A stretch of DNA of 61,308 nucleotides from Promethearchaeota archaeon (GCA_016839705.1 JAEOTR010000003.1:1-61308); one strand, 5' to 3'. Positions 19,102-28,815 are shown, counted from the first letter of the stretch. Notes: generated by a model from the sequence alone, not told the origin. A program made the numbers and translations.

Positions 19102-22100
19102 ATGGTTATGATGAATGTCAATATTATCACACCTCAATTTAACGAAAGAAGTAGGAAAAATCTAACTCAGAAATCATACATCAAAAAAATTATCTCTTTT
19201 TCAATTATTCTATTGCTATGTTTTTCAATTAACATTCCAAATTTCTTAAGAGAATCTGGCAGTAGGCAGATAAGGGAAGATCATTCCATTGAAGAAATTT
19301 ATCTTAAATCAAGCAATCAGGGGGATCAAATGTTTAAATTCATATATGGTATTACAAATGGACCTCTTAATCTCGATCCTCATGATGCTTGGGACAAAGT
19401 TTCTTATGATGTAATTGAACAAGTATGTGAAGGATTGTTTTCTGATGACCTCAGTACTCCTGAAGCAGATATCATACCAAACTTAGCAAATGAAACCGGT
19501 ACTTGGATGATAAATGCTACAGATACATGGTATACTGTTTCGCTTAGATCTAACGTAACATTCCATGATGGAACTAAATTTAATGCAACTGCTGTCCAAT
19601 TTAGTTTTGATCGACTAGCTTATTTATTAAATTTCACTGGGACATTACCAGCAAGTGTTGAAACAAGCAGACTTACCGTTGTATATACTTGGGGTGACGG
19701 CACTCCTATCATCAACCATACTGAGATTATTGATGAATTTACAATTAAATTTGTTTTAACAAGACCGTATGCTGCCCTTCCAAGTTTATTATGCTTTTGG
19801 GCTTCATATATCTTATCACCTACCTCAACCAATGCGACTGGTTATATTGATACATTTACAGGAGATCTTGTTGGGACGGGGCCATTTGTATATGACGAAT
19901 ATATATCCGGAGAGGAAGTAAGACTTCATGCCTACGATGATTATTGGAAAGGAAAATCTCAGATAGAACTGCTTACATTTAAAATTGTCACAGATCCGGT
20001 TCAAGCATTAACTTCAGGTGAAGTTGATATGATAAATAATCTATATATTAATATGGTAAGCACCTTAGAAGCAGATCCTAACATTAACGTTGTAGATGTT
20101 GGAAATGGTAGTGTTATATATTTTATGCAAATGAATAATAAACTCCTAAATAGAACTTGGAGAGAAGCTATTTCATACACTGTCAATTACTCATATATTC
20201 TTGATGTCTTATGGCAAGGAAGATATAATAGATTACGTAGCCCACTTCCTGATGGTGTGCTATACGCTAATAATACTAACAAAGTAGCAACGTTTAACAT
20301 ATCATATGCTCGGAGTGTTATGCAATCTATGGGTTATGGAATAGGGTGGGATACGGATTACCCTGGGGTTGATGAGACACTATGGACTTCTTCCACATTT
20401 GCTATAGATGAATTTGGTGTCTCTATAGATTTAAATTTGTTCCCAAACAGTCAATTTAATTCTCTTCTAAATTCTTTACTGATGTCAGATTTATCAAAAA
20501 TAGGTATCGATCTCAGCGAAACAGAAAGATCTTTGAATGATCTCCAAATAGCTGGAGGAAGTAATCCAGATGAATTAGGTCTTTGGATCTTGGGTTGGGG
20601 TGCTGATAGCTATGATCCATCTCACATCATCGATCCTTTCTTTTCTAATGAATCTATATATTCCACTAATCATGCTCAAGTTAATGATTCATACCTTCAA
20701 AATCTCATTGATAATGGGTTAACTGAAACAAACCCAGCTGCTAGAAAAGCAATCTATGATGAAATTCAAAGATATCTTGTTGAGGATAGTATGCCTTGGG
20801 TGTTCCTAGGTATAAATCGTGTATTCGATGCTTATTATGATTATGCTCTTGGATATCAATCAAATTCATTTGGTCGGGTTAATTTATATACAGTATCACA
20901 GAATAGTACCCTATATCCTGGAAGAATATATTTAAATGGAGATCAAGAATGGGATTATTTAAAAACGTTCGGGAAATGTACAGGTTCTGGCACTGCTATT
21001 GATCCTTACATAATTAGGGATTTAGTTATAAACTGTCAAAATCGATCTCAGAGTGGGATTTTAATTGAGAATTCAGATGTGTTTGTTGAAATAAGAAATT
21101 GTACAATATATAATTCAACAGGAGCAGGAATTGAATTTAATAATGTGAGTAATTCCAAAATAATTGGGAATAATTGTTCAAATAATAGTTTTGGAATATT
21201 GTTGGATCTTAATTCAATTAATAATGAAATTTCTACTAATCTTATAGATACTAACAGCCAATATGGAATCATTTTGAATAATGCTCAAAATAACCTTGTT
21301 TTTAATAATACAGTAATTTGGAATAATGTCAATGCATACGATAATGGAACTAATAATGACTGGGATAATGGAGCTATGGGTAATTACTGGAGTGATTATG
21401 ATGGAGTTGATGATGACAATGATGGTATAGGTGATACTCCTTATACCATTCCGGGATCTTCAGGGAGACAAGATAATTTTCCACTATATGACAGGTATTT
21501 TGTTCCCGGCATTCAGGTCTATGTAGCCCCAGATCAAATAATTAAAGTAGGGATTTTAGGTGATCCGAGTCATATTTCCTGTGAACATGCTTGGAAAGGC
21601 GCAGTTCTTGCAGCAAAAGAAATTAATGAAGCTGGGGGGATTTTAATAAATGGAAGTGTATTTTATATAGGTCTTATTTCACAGAATACGTTTGAAGCGG
21701 AAGAAAATCTCGATACAACTAAAGGGATTAATGCTGCGACAAATTTAATTTCAACTTATGATCCTGATTTTATCATAGGAGGACTGAAATATCAATCTGT
21801 ATCAGCGTATCTTGAACCAATTATGGATGCTCAAATACCCTTTCTCCCAACAATTGTTTCTATTGACAATTTCACCCAAAATGTCTTGGATAATTATGAT
21901 CGGTATAAATATTTCTTCAGTCATACACATAACAATTCTGAAATAGCTAGAGAACTCATAACTTTTCAGGTTTATCTAACCTCACTATTATCTTTCACTA
22001 TAGGTCGGTCGGTAGATAAAATAGCAATTCTTCATGATGGTCAAGGTTTATGGCCCGCATTTTTTGATTTTGTAAAATCAAATTTTCTCCCTTTGTATGG

Positions 22101-24594
22101 ATTAGAAGTTGTAAAAGAAATTATATTCAATCAAAGCACTACAAAAGAAAATTTTAAAGATTACTGGTATGAAATTGACAATGCAGGAGCACAGGTTACT
22201 TTTGTTGGATCTTGGTTTTTGGATAATCTACCATTGATAAGCGAAGCATATGGGGAAGTCAAACCAAGGTGTTTATTATTCAGTTCTAATGGATATAACG
22301 TATTAGATACATATTGGAGTGATACTAATGAAGGATGCAAATATGAAGTTGGCCTTCAGGCTGTTTTAAATATTTCACGAACATCTCGATCAATGCCTTT
22401 TTGGAATAATTTCGTAAATGAATATAGTCATGAGCCATTTTTTGCTGCAGCAAGTGCATATGACAGTATTTATTTACTGGAAAACGCTACTTTAGATTCG
22501 CAATCTCTGGATGGTTCGAAGATTGTTGGAAGTTTAGAAAAAATAAATGTTTCCAATCCATTCCCAGGAATATCGGGAAAATTTGCTTATACCTCTTCTC
22601 ATGCTGTATTTCATGGGGTGGGTTATGGTTCCGAAGGTTATGCTTCCTGTATTATGTACCAATGGCAAGCAAACGGAAATAAATTTGTCATCCCAAATGC
22701 TAATTTAATATATCCTGATTCCTTAGCAACGGGTGGTTTACAAATTCCAGACTGGGGTATAAATATTCACTATACTATAAACTCTCCTATTGAAAATACT
22801 ATTTTTACGGAACTCCCTCCGGCTTTTAATGTTGAGATTCTTGATCCAATAGATGAATCTTGGTATATATTAAACTCTGGATCAGAAAAGCACTTTTTCA
22901 CTGCAAATCAATCAATAGATCCCACTGATTGGACCAACTTGCCGGAAGGAATCGTTAATTTAACATTTTATGCTATTGATTCTCAAGGAAAAATTTATCG
23001 TAGATATGTGACTTTCATAAAAGATGTTTCTCCTCCACATGTTACTATAGAACCGATGGAAACAACAACTTTCGGAAGTGAACCTCCTACGATAACTCTT
23101 GATATACAAGATGTTTCGGGTATTAAAGAAAGTTATTATAGCTTGGATGATGGCATAACTAAAATTCCATTTACTGGTAATGTAGTTACAATTAACCAAA
23201 CGATCTGGGAGGCATTGGGAGAAGGAATAGTAACAATTGCTTTTTATATAATAGATGTTGTTGATAAAGAAACCATTGTATATGTAGATGTATTTAAAGA
23301 TTTACCAGGAGCGCCCCCAGGTGACAATATTTTCTTTATTATTATTATTGGAGCCATAGCTCTCTGTTTAGGAATCGTAAGTACTATTACTTATTCACAA
23401 CATAGAAGAAAAAAGCGAAGAAAGACAGATTGGGCTAAACTGAAAAAGAAAAAAGGATTGATGACACCAGAATCCGCTGAAGGGAAGAATCTAGTTTTTA
23501 TAAGCTATGCGACTAAAGATTCTGAGTTATTTCAAATCCCATTGATAACAGATATTTTAATCCAATATCCAGAGATAGATGATATACTCTATTGGGAATC
23601 CGATATGCATGACGATATTTATGAATATATGGATGATAACTTAAAACTCTGCTCTAATTTCCTATTATTTTGTACGGAGAACTCTCTCTATTCTGAAGCT
23701 GTTAAAATGGAATGGCGTGCTGCCTTGAAACTAGATAAGAAAGTAATTCCAATTTTCATCAATCCAAATGATATACCTCCATTGTTAACAACAAAATTAG
23801 GTGTGCAATTTAATGAGGATGAAGTGTACGATTCAATAGAGGGTATATATCAGATGATATTGACAAAATTAGAAGTGCCTTCGTCTAGAGAGTTTTGCAA
23901 TTATCTAATTCCAAAATCGGTTTCTGAAGAATATTTTGACGAGAAAACTGCTCCAATGATAAAAAAAGATGCAATAATTGAAAGTGATATCCCCGCTAAT
24001 GACCTACAGATGAAACTTATATCATTTTTGGAAAAAAATAACTTTGAATTTCTCAAGGAATCAAATAAAGACGAAAAAGCTAAAGAATTTGAAGGATTTG
24101 CTGAAAGAACAAATGAAACACAACTAATATCTCTAAGATTTTTTGCTGAAGATAAATTTGCAAAACAAGAAATCGGATTATCTGCTACAATTCAAAAAGT
24201 TGAAGAATATAAGAGCAAAATATACCTTAGGATTATGGGGAATAAGGAATGGATGATCGGTGAAGTTTTAAAGGATCTCAATGGCAAATTCTATCCGCTA
24301 AAAACAGTTACCGAATTATTGAGAGAATATTCAGAAAAAATTGAAAATTTTATCGATCAAGTGGATAATCTTGAGGAATTTTTAAGTATAAATCTAGGTA
24401 TAGAATTTAGGGAAATTGAAGATATTCTGCATCAATTATCCAGAAATGAAATAGAAAAAGGCGAATTTATAAAAAGAGGGCTTCAATTGCTTGGAAAACA
24501 ATTTATACTGTTGTTCATTGAACACTTACTAAAAACTCCATATGATAAGAAAAAGGCAGAAGAACAAGGCGAAGGAATTCTTAGTCCCCTTTAA
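19102..24594 (+). CDS. Giant single-pass receptor: SBP5, beta-helix, periplasmic-binding, Ig-like, TM, TIR
   Basis: The 1830-residue protein reads as a transmembrane receptor. Order: N-terminal membrane/signal segment (about 30-46); oligopeptide-binding SBP family 5 module (about 75-600, with NLDPHDAWDKVSYDVIEQ and DGTKFNATAVQFSFDRL); NosD-like right-handed beta-helix (about 603-800); Leu/Ile/Val-type periplasmic-binding module (about 813-1190, with AAKEINEAGG); two Ig-like repeats (about 1220-1400); one membrane helix (about 1409-1432); basic stop-transfer; TIR domain (1464-1590) with FISYATKDS and candidate catalytic E1537; and a C-terminal domain shared with the TIR protein at 15629. Many NxS/T sequons lie before the membrane helix. 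Ligand binding outside and TIR signalling inside are inferred. No Shine-Dalgarno sequence; ATGs at 19102, 19108 and 19111 are all possible starts. Confidence 0.88.
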   Translation: MVMMNVNIITPQFNERSRKNLTQKSYIKKIISFSIILLLCFSINIPNFLRESGSRQIREDHSIEEIYLKSSNQGDQMFKFIYGITNGPLNLDPHDAWDKVSYDVIEQVCEGLFSDDLSTPEADIIPNLANETGTWMINATDTWYTVSLRSNVTFHDGTKFNATAVQFSFDRLAYLLNFTGTLPASVETSRLTVVYTWGDGTPIINHTEIIDEFTIKFVLTRPYAALPSLLCFWASYILSPTSTNATGYIDTFTGDLVGTGPFVYDEYISGEEVRLHAYDDYWKGKSQIELLTFKIVTDPVQALTSGEVDMINNLYINMVSTLEADPNINVVDVGNGSVIYFMQMNNKLLNRTWREAISYTVNYSYILDVLWQGRYNRLRSPLPDGVLYANNTNKVATFNISYARSVMQSMGYGIGWDTDYPGVDETLWTSSTFAIDEFGVSIDLNLFPNSQFNSLLNSLLMSDLSKIGIDLSETERSLNDLQIAGGSNPDELGLWILGWGADSYDPSHIIDPFFSNESIYSTNHAQVNDSYLQNLIDNGLTETNPAARKAIYDEIQRYLVEDSMPWVFLGINRVFDAYYDYALGYQSNSFGRVNLYTVSQNSTLYPGRIYLNGDQEWDYLKTFGKCTGSGTAIDPYIIRDLVINCQNRSQSGILIENSDVFVEIRNCTIYNSTGAGIEFNNVSNSKIIGNNCSNNSFGILLDLNSINNEISTNLIDTNSQYGIILNNAQNNLVFNNTVIWNNVNAYDNGTNNDWDNGAMGNYWSDYDGVDDDNDGIGDTPYTIPGSSGRQDNFPLYDRYFVPGIQVYVAPDQIIKVGILGDPSHISCEHAWKGAVLAAKEINEAGGILINGSVFYIGLISQNTFEAEENLDTTKGINAATNLISTYDPDFIIGGLKYQSVSAYLEPIMDAQIPFLPTIVSIDNFTQNVLDNYDRYKYFFSHTHNNSEIARELITFQVYLTSLLSFTIGRSVDKIAILHDGQGLWPAFFDFVKSNFLPLYGLEVVKEIIFNQSTTKENFKDYWYEIDNAGAQVTFVGSWFLDNLPLISEAYGEVKPRCLLFSSNGYNVLDTYWSDTNEGCKYEVGLQAVLNISRTSRSMPFWNNFVNEYSHEPFFAAASAYDSIYLLENATLDSQSLDGSKIVGSLEKINVSNPFPGISGKFAYTSSHAVFHGVGYGSEGYASCIMYQWQANGNKFVIPNANLIYPDSLATGGLQIPDWGINIHYTINSPIENTIFTELPPAFNVEILDPIDESWYILNSGSEKHFFTANQSIDPTDWTNLPEGIVNLTFYAIDSQGKIYRRYVTFIKDVSPPHVTIEPMETTTFGSEPPTITLDIQDVSGIKESYYSLDDGITKIPFTGNVVTINQTIWEALGEGIVTIAFYIIDVVDKETIVYVDVFKDLPGAPPGDNIFFIIIIGAIALCLGIVSTITYSQHRRKKRRKTDWAKLKKKKGLMTPESAEGKNLVFISYATKDSELFQIPLITDILIQYPEIDDILYWESDMHDDIYEYMDDNLKLCSNFLLFCTENSLYSEAVKMEWRAALKLDKKVIPIFINPNDIPPLLTTKLGVQFNEDEVYDSIEGIYQMILTKLEVPSSREFCNYLIPKSVSEEYFDEKTAPMIKKDAIIESDIPANDLQMKLISFLEKNNFEFLKESNKDEKAKEFEGFAERTNETQLISLRFFAEDKFAKQEIGLSATIQKVEEYKSKIYLRIMGNKEWMIGEVLKDLNGKFYPLKTVTELLREYSEKIENFIDQVDNLEEFLSINLGIEFREIEDILHQLSRNEIEKGEFIKRGLQLLGKQFILLFIEHLLKTPYDKKKAEEQGEGILSPL

Positions 24595-24684
24595 TCTCAA
24601 AATTTAAAAAAATAAAATCAAATACTATTTATTTTTTTTGATAAATTGTTTTAATTTAGGTTAAATTGGTTCTATTTTTTGTAT

Positions 24685-25431
24685 TTATAAGAACAGTTCA
24701 TCAAGATTACAATAACCTACAACTTCATCTCTTAAGAAAAATTTAAAAGGAAACTCCACAGCTTTATACGGTTTTAAAATATTTAGTAAAACTTCATGTT
24801 CAGGCTTCGAAAAAATCTCTTTAAATTCCTCTCCTACACCTTCTAAAAACTGAAATTGTTGAAGAACAAAATTTCCTGAAAATTTTAAATCCCTAAGAAA
24901 TTTTATAATAATCTCAATATCTTTTGAAGATAGAAGACTTTCAACATAAGTAGTACGTATCTCAAACTCTATTTCTTTTTGGATTTTTAGAAATTCAATA
25001 GTATCCCTTATCTTATTTGTATCTACTTTCACACCAGTAATCTTTTCTAGTTTTTTCAGCTCAAGAGGTCCCTTCAAATCTAATGCTACTCTATTAATAT
25101 AAGGAGAAATTGTTTTTATAACCGTGGGATTTGATCCGTTAGTATCAATGCTTAAAAATTTATCGAGGTTTTTAATTTCTCTACATAACTCTGGCAAATC
25201 TTTTTGTAATGTTGGTTCTCCTCCTGTAATACTCACTCCGCTTACTAGTGAGTTAGTACTTATTTGATTAATCAATTCACTGATAGAATATTCTCTCCCA
25301 ACATTGAGTTGTAAAAGATATTTATTATGACAAAAATCACACTTAAAGTTACATCCTACAGTAAATATTACCATAGCGGATTTATGTGGAATGTCCTTTG
25401 TTGAAATGTCAAGGATTCCTCCAATTTTCAT
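24685..25431 (-). CDS. Radical SAM activating enzyme, NrdG2-like
   Basis: The 248-residue protein has the radical SAM cluster C27-x3-C31-x2-C34 in GCNFKCDFCHN, the GGEP motif (SITGGEPTLQ) and DTNGSNP. It matches the short anaerobic ribonucleotide-reductase-activase-like group (NrdG2), which makes the 5'-deoxyadenosyl radical that installs a glycyl radical. No extra ferredoxin-type clusters are present, unlike dedicated activases of dehydratase-type glycyl radical enzymes. It starts three bases after the PfkB kinase stop, so the two form an operon. Its target could be an anaerobic reductase elsewhere or the glycyl radical enzyme at 10284. Confidence 0.85.
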   Translation of the reverse strand: MKIGGILDISTKDIPHKSAMVIFTVGCNFKCDFCHNKYLLQLNVGREYSISELINQISTNSLVSGVSITGGEPTLQKDLPELCREIKNLDKFLSIDTNGSNPTVIKTISPYINRVALDLKGPLELKKLEKITGVKVDTNKIRDTIEFLKIQKEIEFEIRTTYVESLLSSKDIEIIIKFLRDLKFSGNFVLQQFQFLEGVGEEFKEIFSKPEHEVLLNILKPYKAVEFPFKFFLRDEVVGYCNLDELFL

Positions 25432-25434
25432 ATT

Positions 25435-26331
25435 TTATCCTGAATATTCTTTTTTAATTAAAGATTCAACTTGATAACGTGGTAAATTAAAAGGTCCTGG
25501 AGTTTCTAATTTAAGAGATGTGAGCGCTGCTGCAAATTTCAATGCATCTTCTGGACTTTTTGTAATTCGAGATCCTAAATAACTAATAAATGCCGTATCT
25601 CCCCTTCCAGTTCTCCCCAATAAGGTTTTATTCTTCCATAGAAAATGATTTGAAAAGTTAGTTCCAAAGACAGAAATACCCTCCTTATGAGTAATAAGAA
25701 TCTCCCTAGGACCAATCTTAAGTATTTCTTTTGCAGCACTTACAATATTTTTCTCATTTGTTAATATTTCAGCCTCAGTTTGGTCTACTTTCAACACATT
25801 AATATTTGAAATAATCTCCTTCTTCTCTTTTGAGGTTAGGGATGAATAAAATACTCTCTTGTCATCCCGAACCCTAATAAAACCTTGTATATCTAAACAT
25901 AAATTATTCGGATAAAGAGTTTTAATATGTTTTAATAATTCTAAATTAACTTCTCCTGCTATAATTGAACCAATTACAAAGAATTTTGAATTAATATTGA
26001 TAATTTCTTCTTTTTTAAACGAACCAGCAAAGCCAAGTGGTTCATAACTCCTAAATTCCATATTTCTTGATGAGTAGATATTTTTTAAACCAGAAGTTTC
26101 ATCAGAAGGATAAGCATAATATTTAATTCCATTCTTTTTAAAAATAGTTAAAATCTCGAAATCTTCTTCTTTAAGTCTCGTAATAACTATAATTTTAAGA
26201 CCCATATGGGTTCCAGCAATACCACCATAATATACTGCACCCCCTAAACTAGTGAAACTCTTATGATCCACTTCGATAATATCCTTAGCTAGATGCCCTA
26301 AAATTACGATATCTGCTGATTCTTTTTTCAT
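25435..26331 (-). CDS. PfkB-family carbohydrate/nucleoside kinase
   Basis: The 298-residue product has the ribokinase-fold markers: N-terminal VILGHLAKDIIEVD, the GGAVYYGG substrate region and the C-terminal GRTGRGDTAFISY motif with catalytic base D245. PfkB kinases phosphorylate sugars, nucleosides or cofactors with ATP; the substrate cannot be read here. It is cotranscribed with the radical SAM activase. This pairing might place it in nucleotide metabolism, but that is an inference. Confidence 0.85.
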   Translation of the reverse strand: MKKESADIVILGHLAKDIIEVDHKSFTSLGGAVYYGGIAGTHMGLKIIVITRLKEEDFEILTIFKKNGIKYYAYPSDETSGLKNIYSSRNMEFRSYEPLGFAGSFKKEEIININSKFFVIGSIIAGEVNLELLKHIKTLYPNNLCLDIQGFIRVRDDKRVFYSSLTSKEKKEIISNINVLKVDQTEAEILTNEKNIVSAAKEILKIGPREILITHKEGISVFGTNFSNHFLWKNKTLLGRTGRGDTAFISYLGSRITKSPEDALKFAAALTSLKLETPGPFNLPRYQVESLIKKEYSG

Positions 26332-26422
26332 AAATACAATTATTAAAACAGATTAAATATTAAGAAATTAACGCTTAATAATTAGATTATAGATAAAAAA
26401 AGGAAAAAAGTATGGATAATTA

Positions 26423-26614
26423 TTATGAAGGATTTTCAATCTTCCCTTCGATAAAGGTTTCCAATATGTTTTCTTTTATTTTGGAGAATTCCAATTTTGG
26501 AATCATTATTTTCTTATCACTTTTTATAATACTTTTTGCAAGAACTGAACTTATATGTAAGCTTTTTGAATCACCTCTGTTAATTTGTTCATTTATTATT
26601 TCTTTTTTCATCAT
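26423..26614 (-). CDS. Possible small hydrophilic protein, 63 aa
   Basis: A charged 63-residue frame (starts MMKKEIINEQ) lies upstream of the PfkB operon on the same strand. The opposite strand of the same segment is open too but would encode an implausibly hydrophobic peptide that mirrors it. I favour the minus frame because of its amphipathic composition and orientation. No domain and no clear ribosome binding site. The surrounding AT-rich spacer (26332-26888) shows nothing else. Confidence 0.3.
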   Translation of the reverse strand: MMKKEIINEQINRGDSKSLHISSVLAKSIIKSDKKIMIPKLEFSKIKENILETFIEGKIENPS

Positions 26615-26888
26615 TATTTAATTATAATTTATGCTATTTAAATCTTTCCCACTTGATTCCCATTACATAAAATAAGCTTAAAAGGCATGAAAATATAAAT
26701 TAAGAAAAAAATTGAACCTTAAATAAACATTGTTCAGTAATTAATCTGAAGAATTGAATAACCATTTAATTAATTTAACAATAAACTGATCCTAAACTGA
26801 AAATAATTTAGATTTTCATTTTAAATGCTTTTATTAAAGTAATAATAAAGAAAGCAATAATAAAAAAAAATTTGATTTGAAGTGGGGT

Positions 26889-27407
26889 TTAATCTGGAAA
26901 ACTTTGTATCGTTAAGTGACAATATTGAATACTATTGGTATCAACAGTAGAACGTACATACATCGATATATTGTGAGTTCCCGCAGTCCATCCCTCACTA
27001 AAATAATCTAGTGAAACAGAATGAAAGTAACTCGAATAATTTCCTGCGTAGCCCCCTGCTCGAGCATTTGGATTACTTATAAGAACTTCATCGATGTAAT
27101 AATATATCATTACATCTGATCTACCCAAATTTCCAGTAATTAAAGCTGTACATGTAAACGAGAGTAGAATTGATGCTTTGGTCGTTAAATCAATACTTAT
27201 AGACATGTTTGGAATTGTCATATACGTACTTGTCAGGTCTACATCAAATATATCTTCATAGTACCGGTGCCAAATGTTTTGTGGTGCTACTCCAACTAGC
27301 TGTGATCTGATGCTATTTTGATTATTCCATACAATGAAAGCAAATCCTAAACCCCCAGCACCTAAAAGTAGCCCCAATATACCTAAAACGACTCCACCTT
27401 TTCCCAT
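26889..27407 (-). CDS. Secreted or membrane-anchored surface protein
   Basis: The 172-residue product starts with a glycine-rich hydrophobic helix (about residues 5-27). A beta-rich extracellular part follows, with several N-glycosylation sequons (NMSISI, NYSSYF, NISMYV). No catalytic motif is visible. It is likely anchored by the uncleaved N-terminal helix with a small beta-sandwich outside. Function unknown. The minus-strand upstream region is A/T-rich with possible TATA elements. Confidence 0.6.
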   Translation of the reverse strand: MGKGGVVLGILGLLLGAGGLGFAFIVWNNQNSIRSQLVGVAPQNIWHRYYEDIFDVDLTSTYMTIPNMSISIDLTTKASILLSFTCTALITGNLGRSDVMIYYYIDEVLISNPNARAGGYAGNYSSYFHSVSLDYFSEGWTAGTHNISMYVRSTVDTNSIQYCHLTIQSFPD

Positions 27408-27673
27408 TATAATCTATCCTTTTTTTATTAGTTTTTTTCAAATTTTTTTTGGATGATAATAGGAAATTAAGATATTTCTGTTTTAAACATTTTTGTTCGC
27501 TTTACTAAAACTTTTGAAGACTAACCCTATATCAAAATGAGTTTTTACAGCCATTCAAACATAATAGTTTTAAGATCAAAGATTTTTTAAGGGGTTTTTA
27601 ATTCTCAATTACAATTTAGTATAATATTACTTACATATTTATATTTTAATTAGGTATAGGAGAATAATCAAAA

Positions 27674-27955
27674 ATGATATTTGAAGATTTAATTGGGCTG
27701 TTAAAGAAGAAAGGATTCAAGGATACGCTCTATGTCCTGACCAAGAATGGTAATAAATTGGACAAGCATGCCTTTTATAATGAGTTAAATTCGTTTTCAT
27801 ACTATAACTCGTTCTTTCGTGTTAAAGATGATCTTATTAAAAAGGGATTGATAGAGATCGAAAACAGTAATAAGATCAAATATGTTAAATTAACAGATAA
27901 GGGTTTAGATGTCTACAATAAACTTAACGAAATCAACAATTTAGTTAAAAAATAA
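27674..27955 (+). CDS. Small winged-helix protein
   Basis: The 93-residue protein has the pattern of a single winged helix: helices in residues 5-60, then a short beta-hairpin (LIEIENSNKIKYVKLTDKG) and a C-terminal helix. This matches archaeal PadR/HxlR-size DNA-binding proteins. A TATA-like ATATTTATATTTTAAT (about 27634) lies upstream and a T-rich run lies just after the stop. It precedes the duplicated MBL hydrolase genes by 33 bases and could regulate them. Confidence 0.65.
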   Translation: MIFEDLIGLLKKKGFKDTLYVLTKNGNKLDKHAFYNELNSFSYYNSFFRVKDDLIKKGLIEIENSNKIKYVKLTDKGLDVYNKLNEINNLVKK

Positions 27956-27988
27956 CCCTTTTTATTTTTACTTCTAATTCTATAATAA

Positions 27989-28633
27989 GTGAAGTTTCAA
28001 TTGATATTAAAAAAACTAATTGTTGGACCTATTGGCACTAACTCATATATTTTCGGGTCATCTGAGACTAAGGAAATCGTAGTTATCGATCCAGGTGGAG
28101 ACCCTAGTAAGATTATTGAATCTATAGAAGAATTAGGCGGTAAGCCTATTGCTGTTTTATTAACTCACGGACACTTCGATCATACAGGCGGTATTGGAAA
28201 AATTAAGCGACAATTTGATATTCCTTTAATGTTTAATAAAAATGAGTATGATTCTGGGTCTTACCATCAAAAACAAGCAGATAGATGGCTGAACGAGGGA
28301 GATTCTCTTTCAATTGGAGAAATTACCTTACACGTATTAGAAACTCCGGGACATTCCCCGGGTTCCTTGTGCTTTTATACAAACGATGTAAAGGAGTATG
28401 GGGGACAAAATATTGATGGAATTATTTTCTCGGGTGATTTAATCTTTCGAAGAAGCATAGGAAGATCTGACTTTGGAGGAGGTGACCCAAACTTACTCTT
28501 TTCATCCATTAAGAACAAAATAATGCACAATCCTGAGATTACTGATAATTTCCTAATTTTTGCGGGACATATGGGTGACACCTCAGTAGGAGAAGAGAGA
28601 CGGATGAATATGTTTAGGAATTATTTTCTTTAA
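27989..28633 (+). CDS. MBL-fold hydrolase, glyoxalase II-like, copy 1
   Basis: The 214-residue protein has THGHFDHTGG, ETPGHSPGS, FSGDLIF and the C-terminal FAGHMGDTSVG, which complete the dinuclear metal site of glyoxalase II/persulfide dioxygenase-like MBL proteins. Its size is typical of the short anaerobe-type hydroxyacylglutathione hydrolase-like group. GTG start. A closely similar copy lies 270 bases downstream, so this is a recent duplication. Substrate unknown. Confidence 0.88.
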   Translation: MKFQLILKKLIVGPIGTNSYIFGSSETKEIVVIDPGGDPSKIIESIEELGGKPIAVLLTHGHFDHTGGIGKIKRQFDIPLMFNKNEYDSGSYHQKQADRWLNEGDSLSIGEITLHVLETPGHSPGSLCFYTNDVKEYGGQNIDGIIFSGDLIFRRSIGRSDFGGGDPNLLFSSIKNKIMHNPEITDNFLIFAGHMGDTSVGEERRMNMFRNYFL

Positions 28634-28644
28634 GTAAAAATCAA

Positions 28645-28666
28645 ATTTTAGATCTTTTTCTAAAAT
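28645..28666 (+). terminator. Hairpin after MBL copy 1
   Basis: An 8-bp perfect stem (ATTTTAGA / TCTAAAAT) with a six-base T-rich loop lies 12 bases after the stop codon. It could terminate transcription or protect the 3' end. Hairpin terminators are not the archaeal norm, so the role is uncertain. Confidence 0.35.
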
Positions 28667-28767
28667 CCAAAGAGCCTAAAATCTTTTATAAATAATTGCA
28701 TATCGAATATACGGAACACCTACAAAAAAATCCTTCTATTCAGAATACATTAAATAAATACTTCAAT

Positions 28768-28815
28768 ACTGGGCAAGTCCTCGAAACAGCGGACTTTCCT
28801 TTTCTCGAGTCGCTT
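28768..28815 (+). promoter_or_regulatory. Possible structured leader (pseudoknot-capable) before MBL copy 2
   Basis: A GC-richer island in an AT-rich spacer can form a hairpin AAGTCC (28775-28780) with GGACTT (28791-28796). Its loop-side CTCGA (28780-28784) can pair with TCGAG (28805-28809). Both pairings together give an H-type pseudoknot; alone they are mutually overlapping alternatives. It lies about 95 bases upstream of the MBL copy 2 start, within a plausible 5' leader. No known riboswitch class was recognised. Confidence 0.3.

Noticed and set aside
26412..26621. Plus-strand 69-residue hydrophobic frame
   Set aside because: Its hydrophobic composition mirrors the charged minus-strand frame, which is the more credible of the two.
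28771..28815. Possible tRNA in the GC-rich island
   Set aside because: No acceptor stem, T-loop (GGTTCGA-type) or matching anticodon arm; only a hairpin and pseudoknot option fit.
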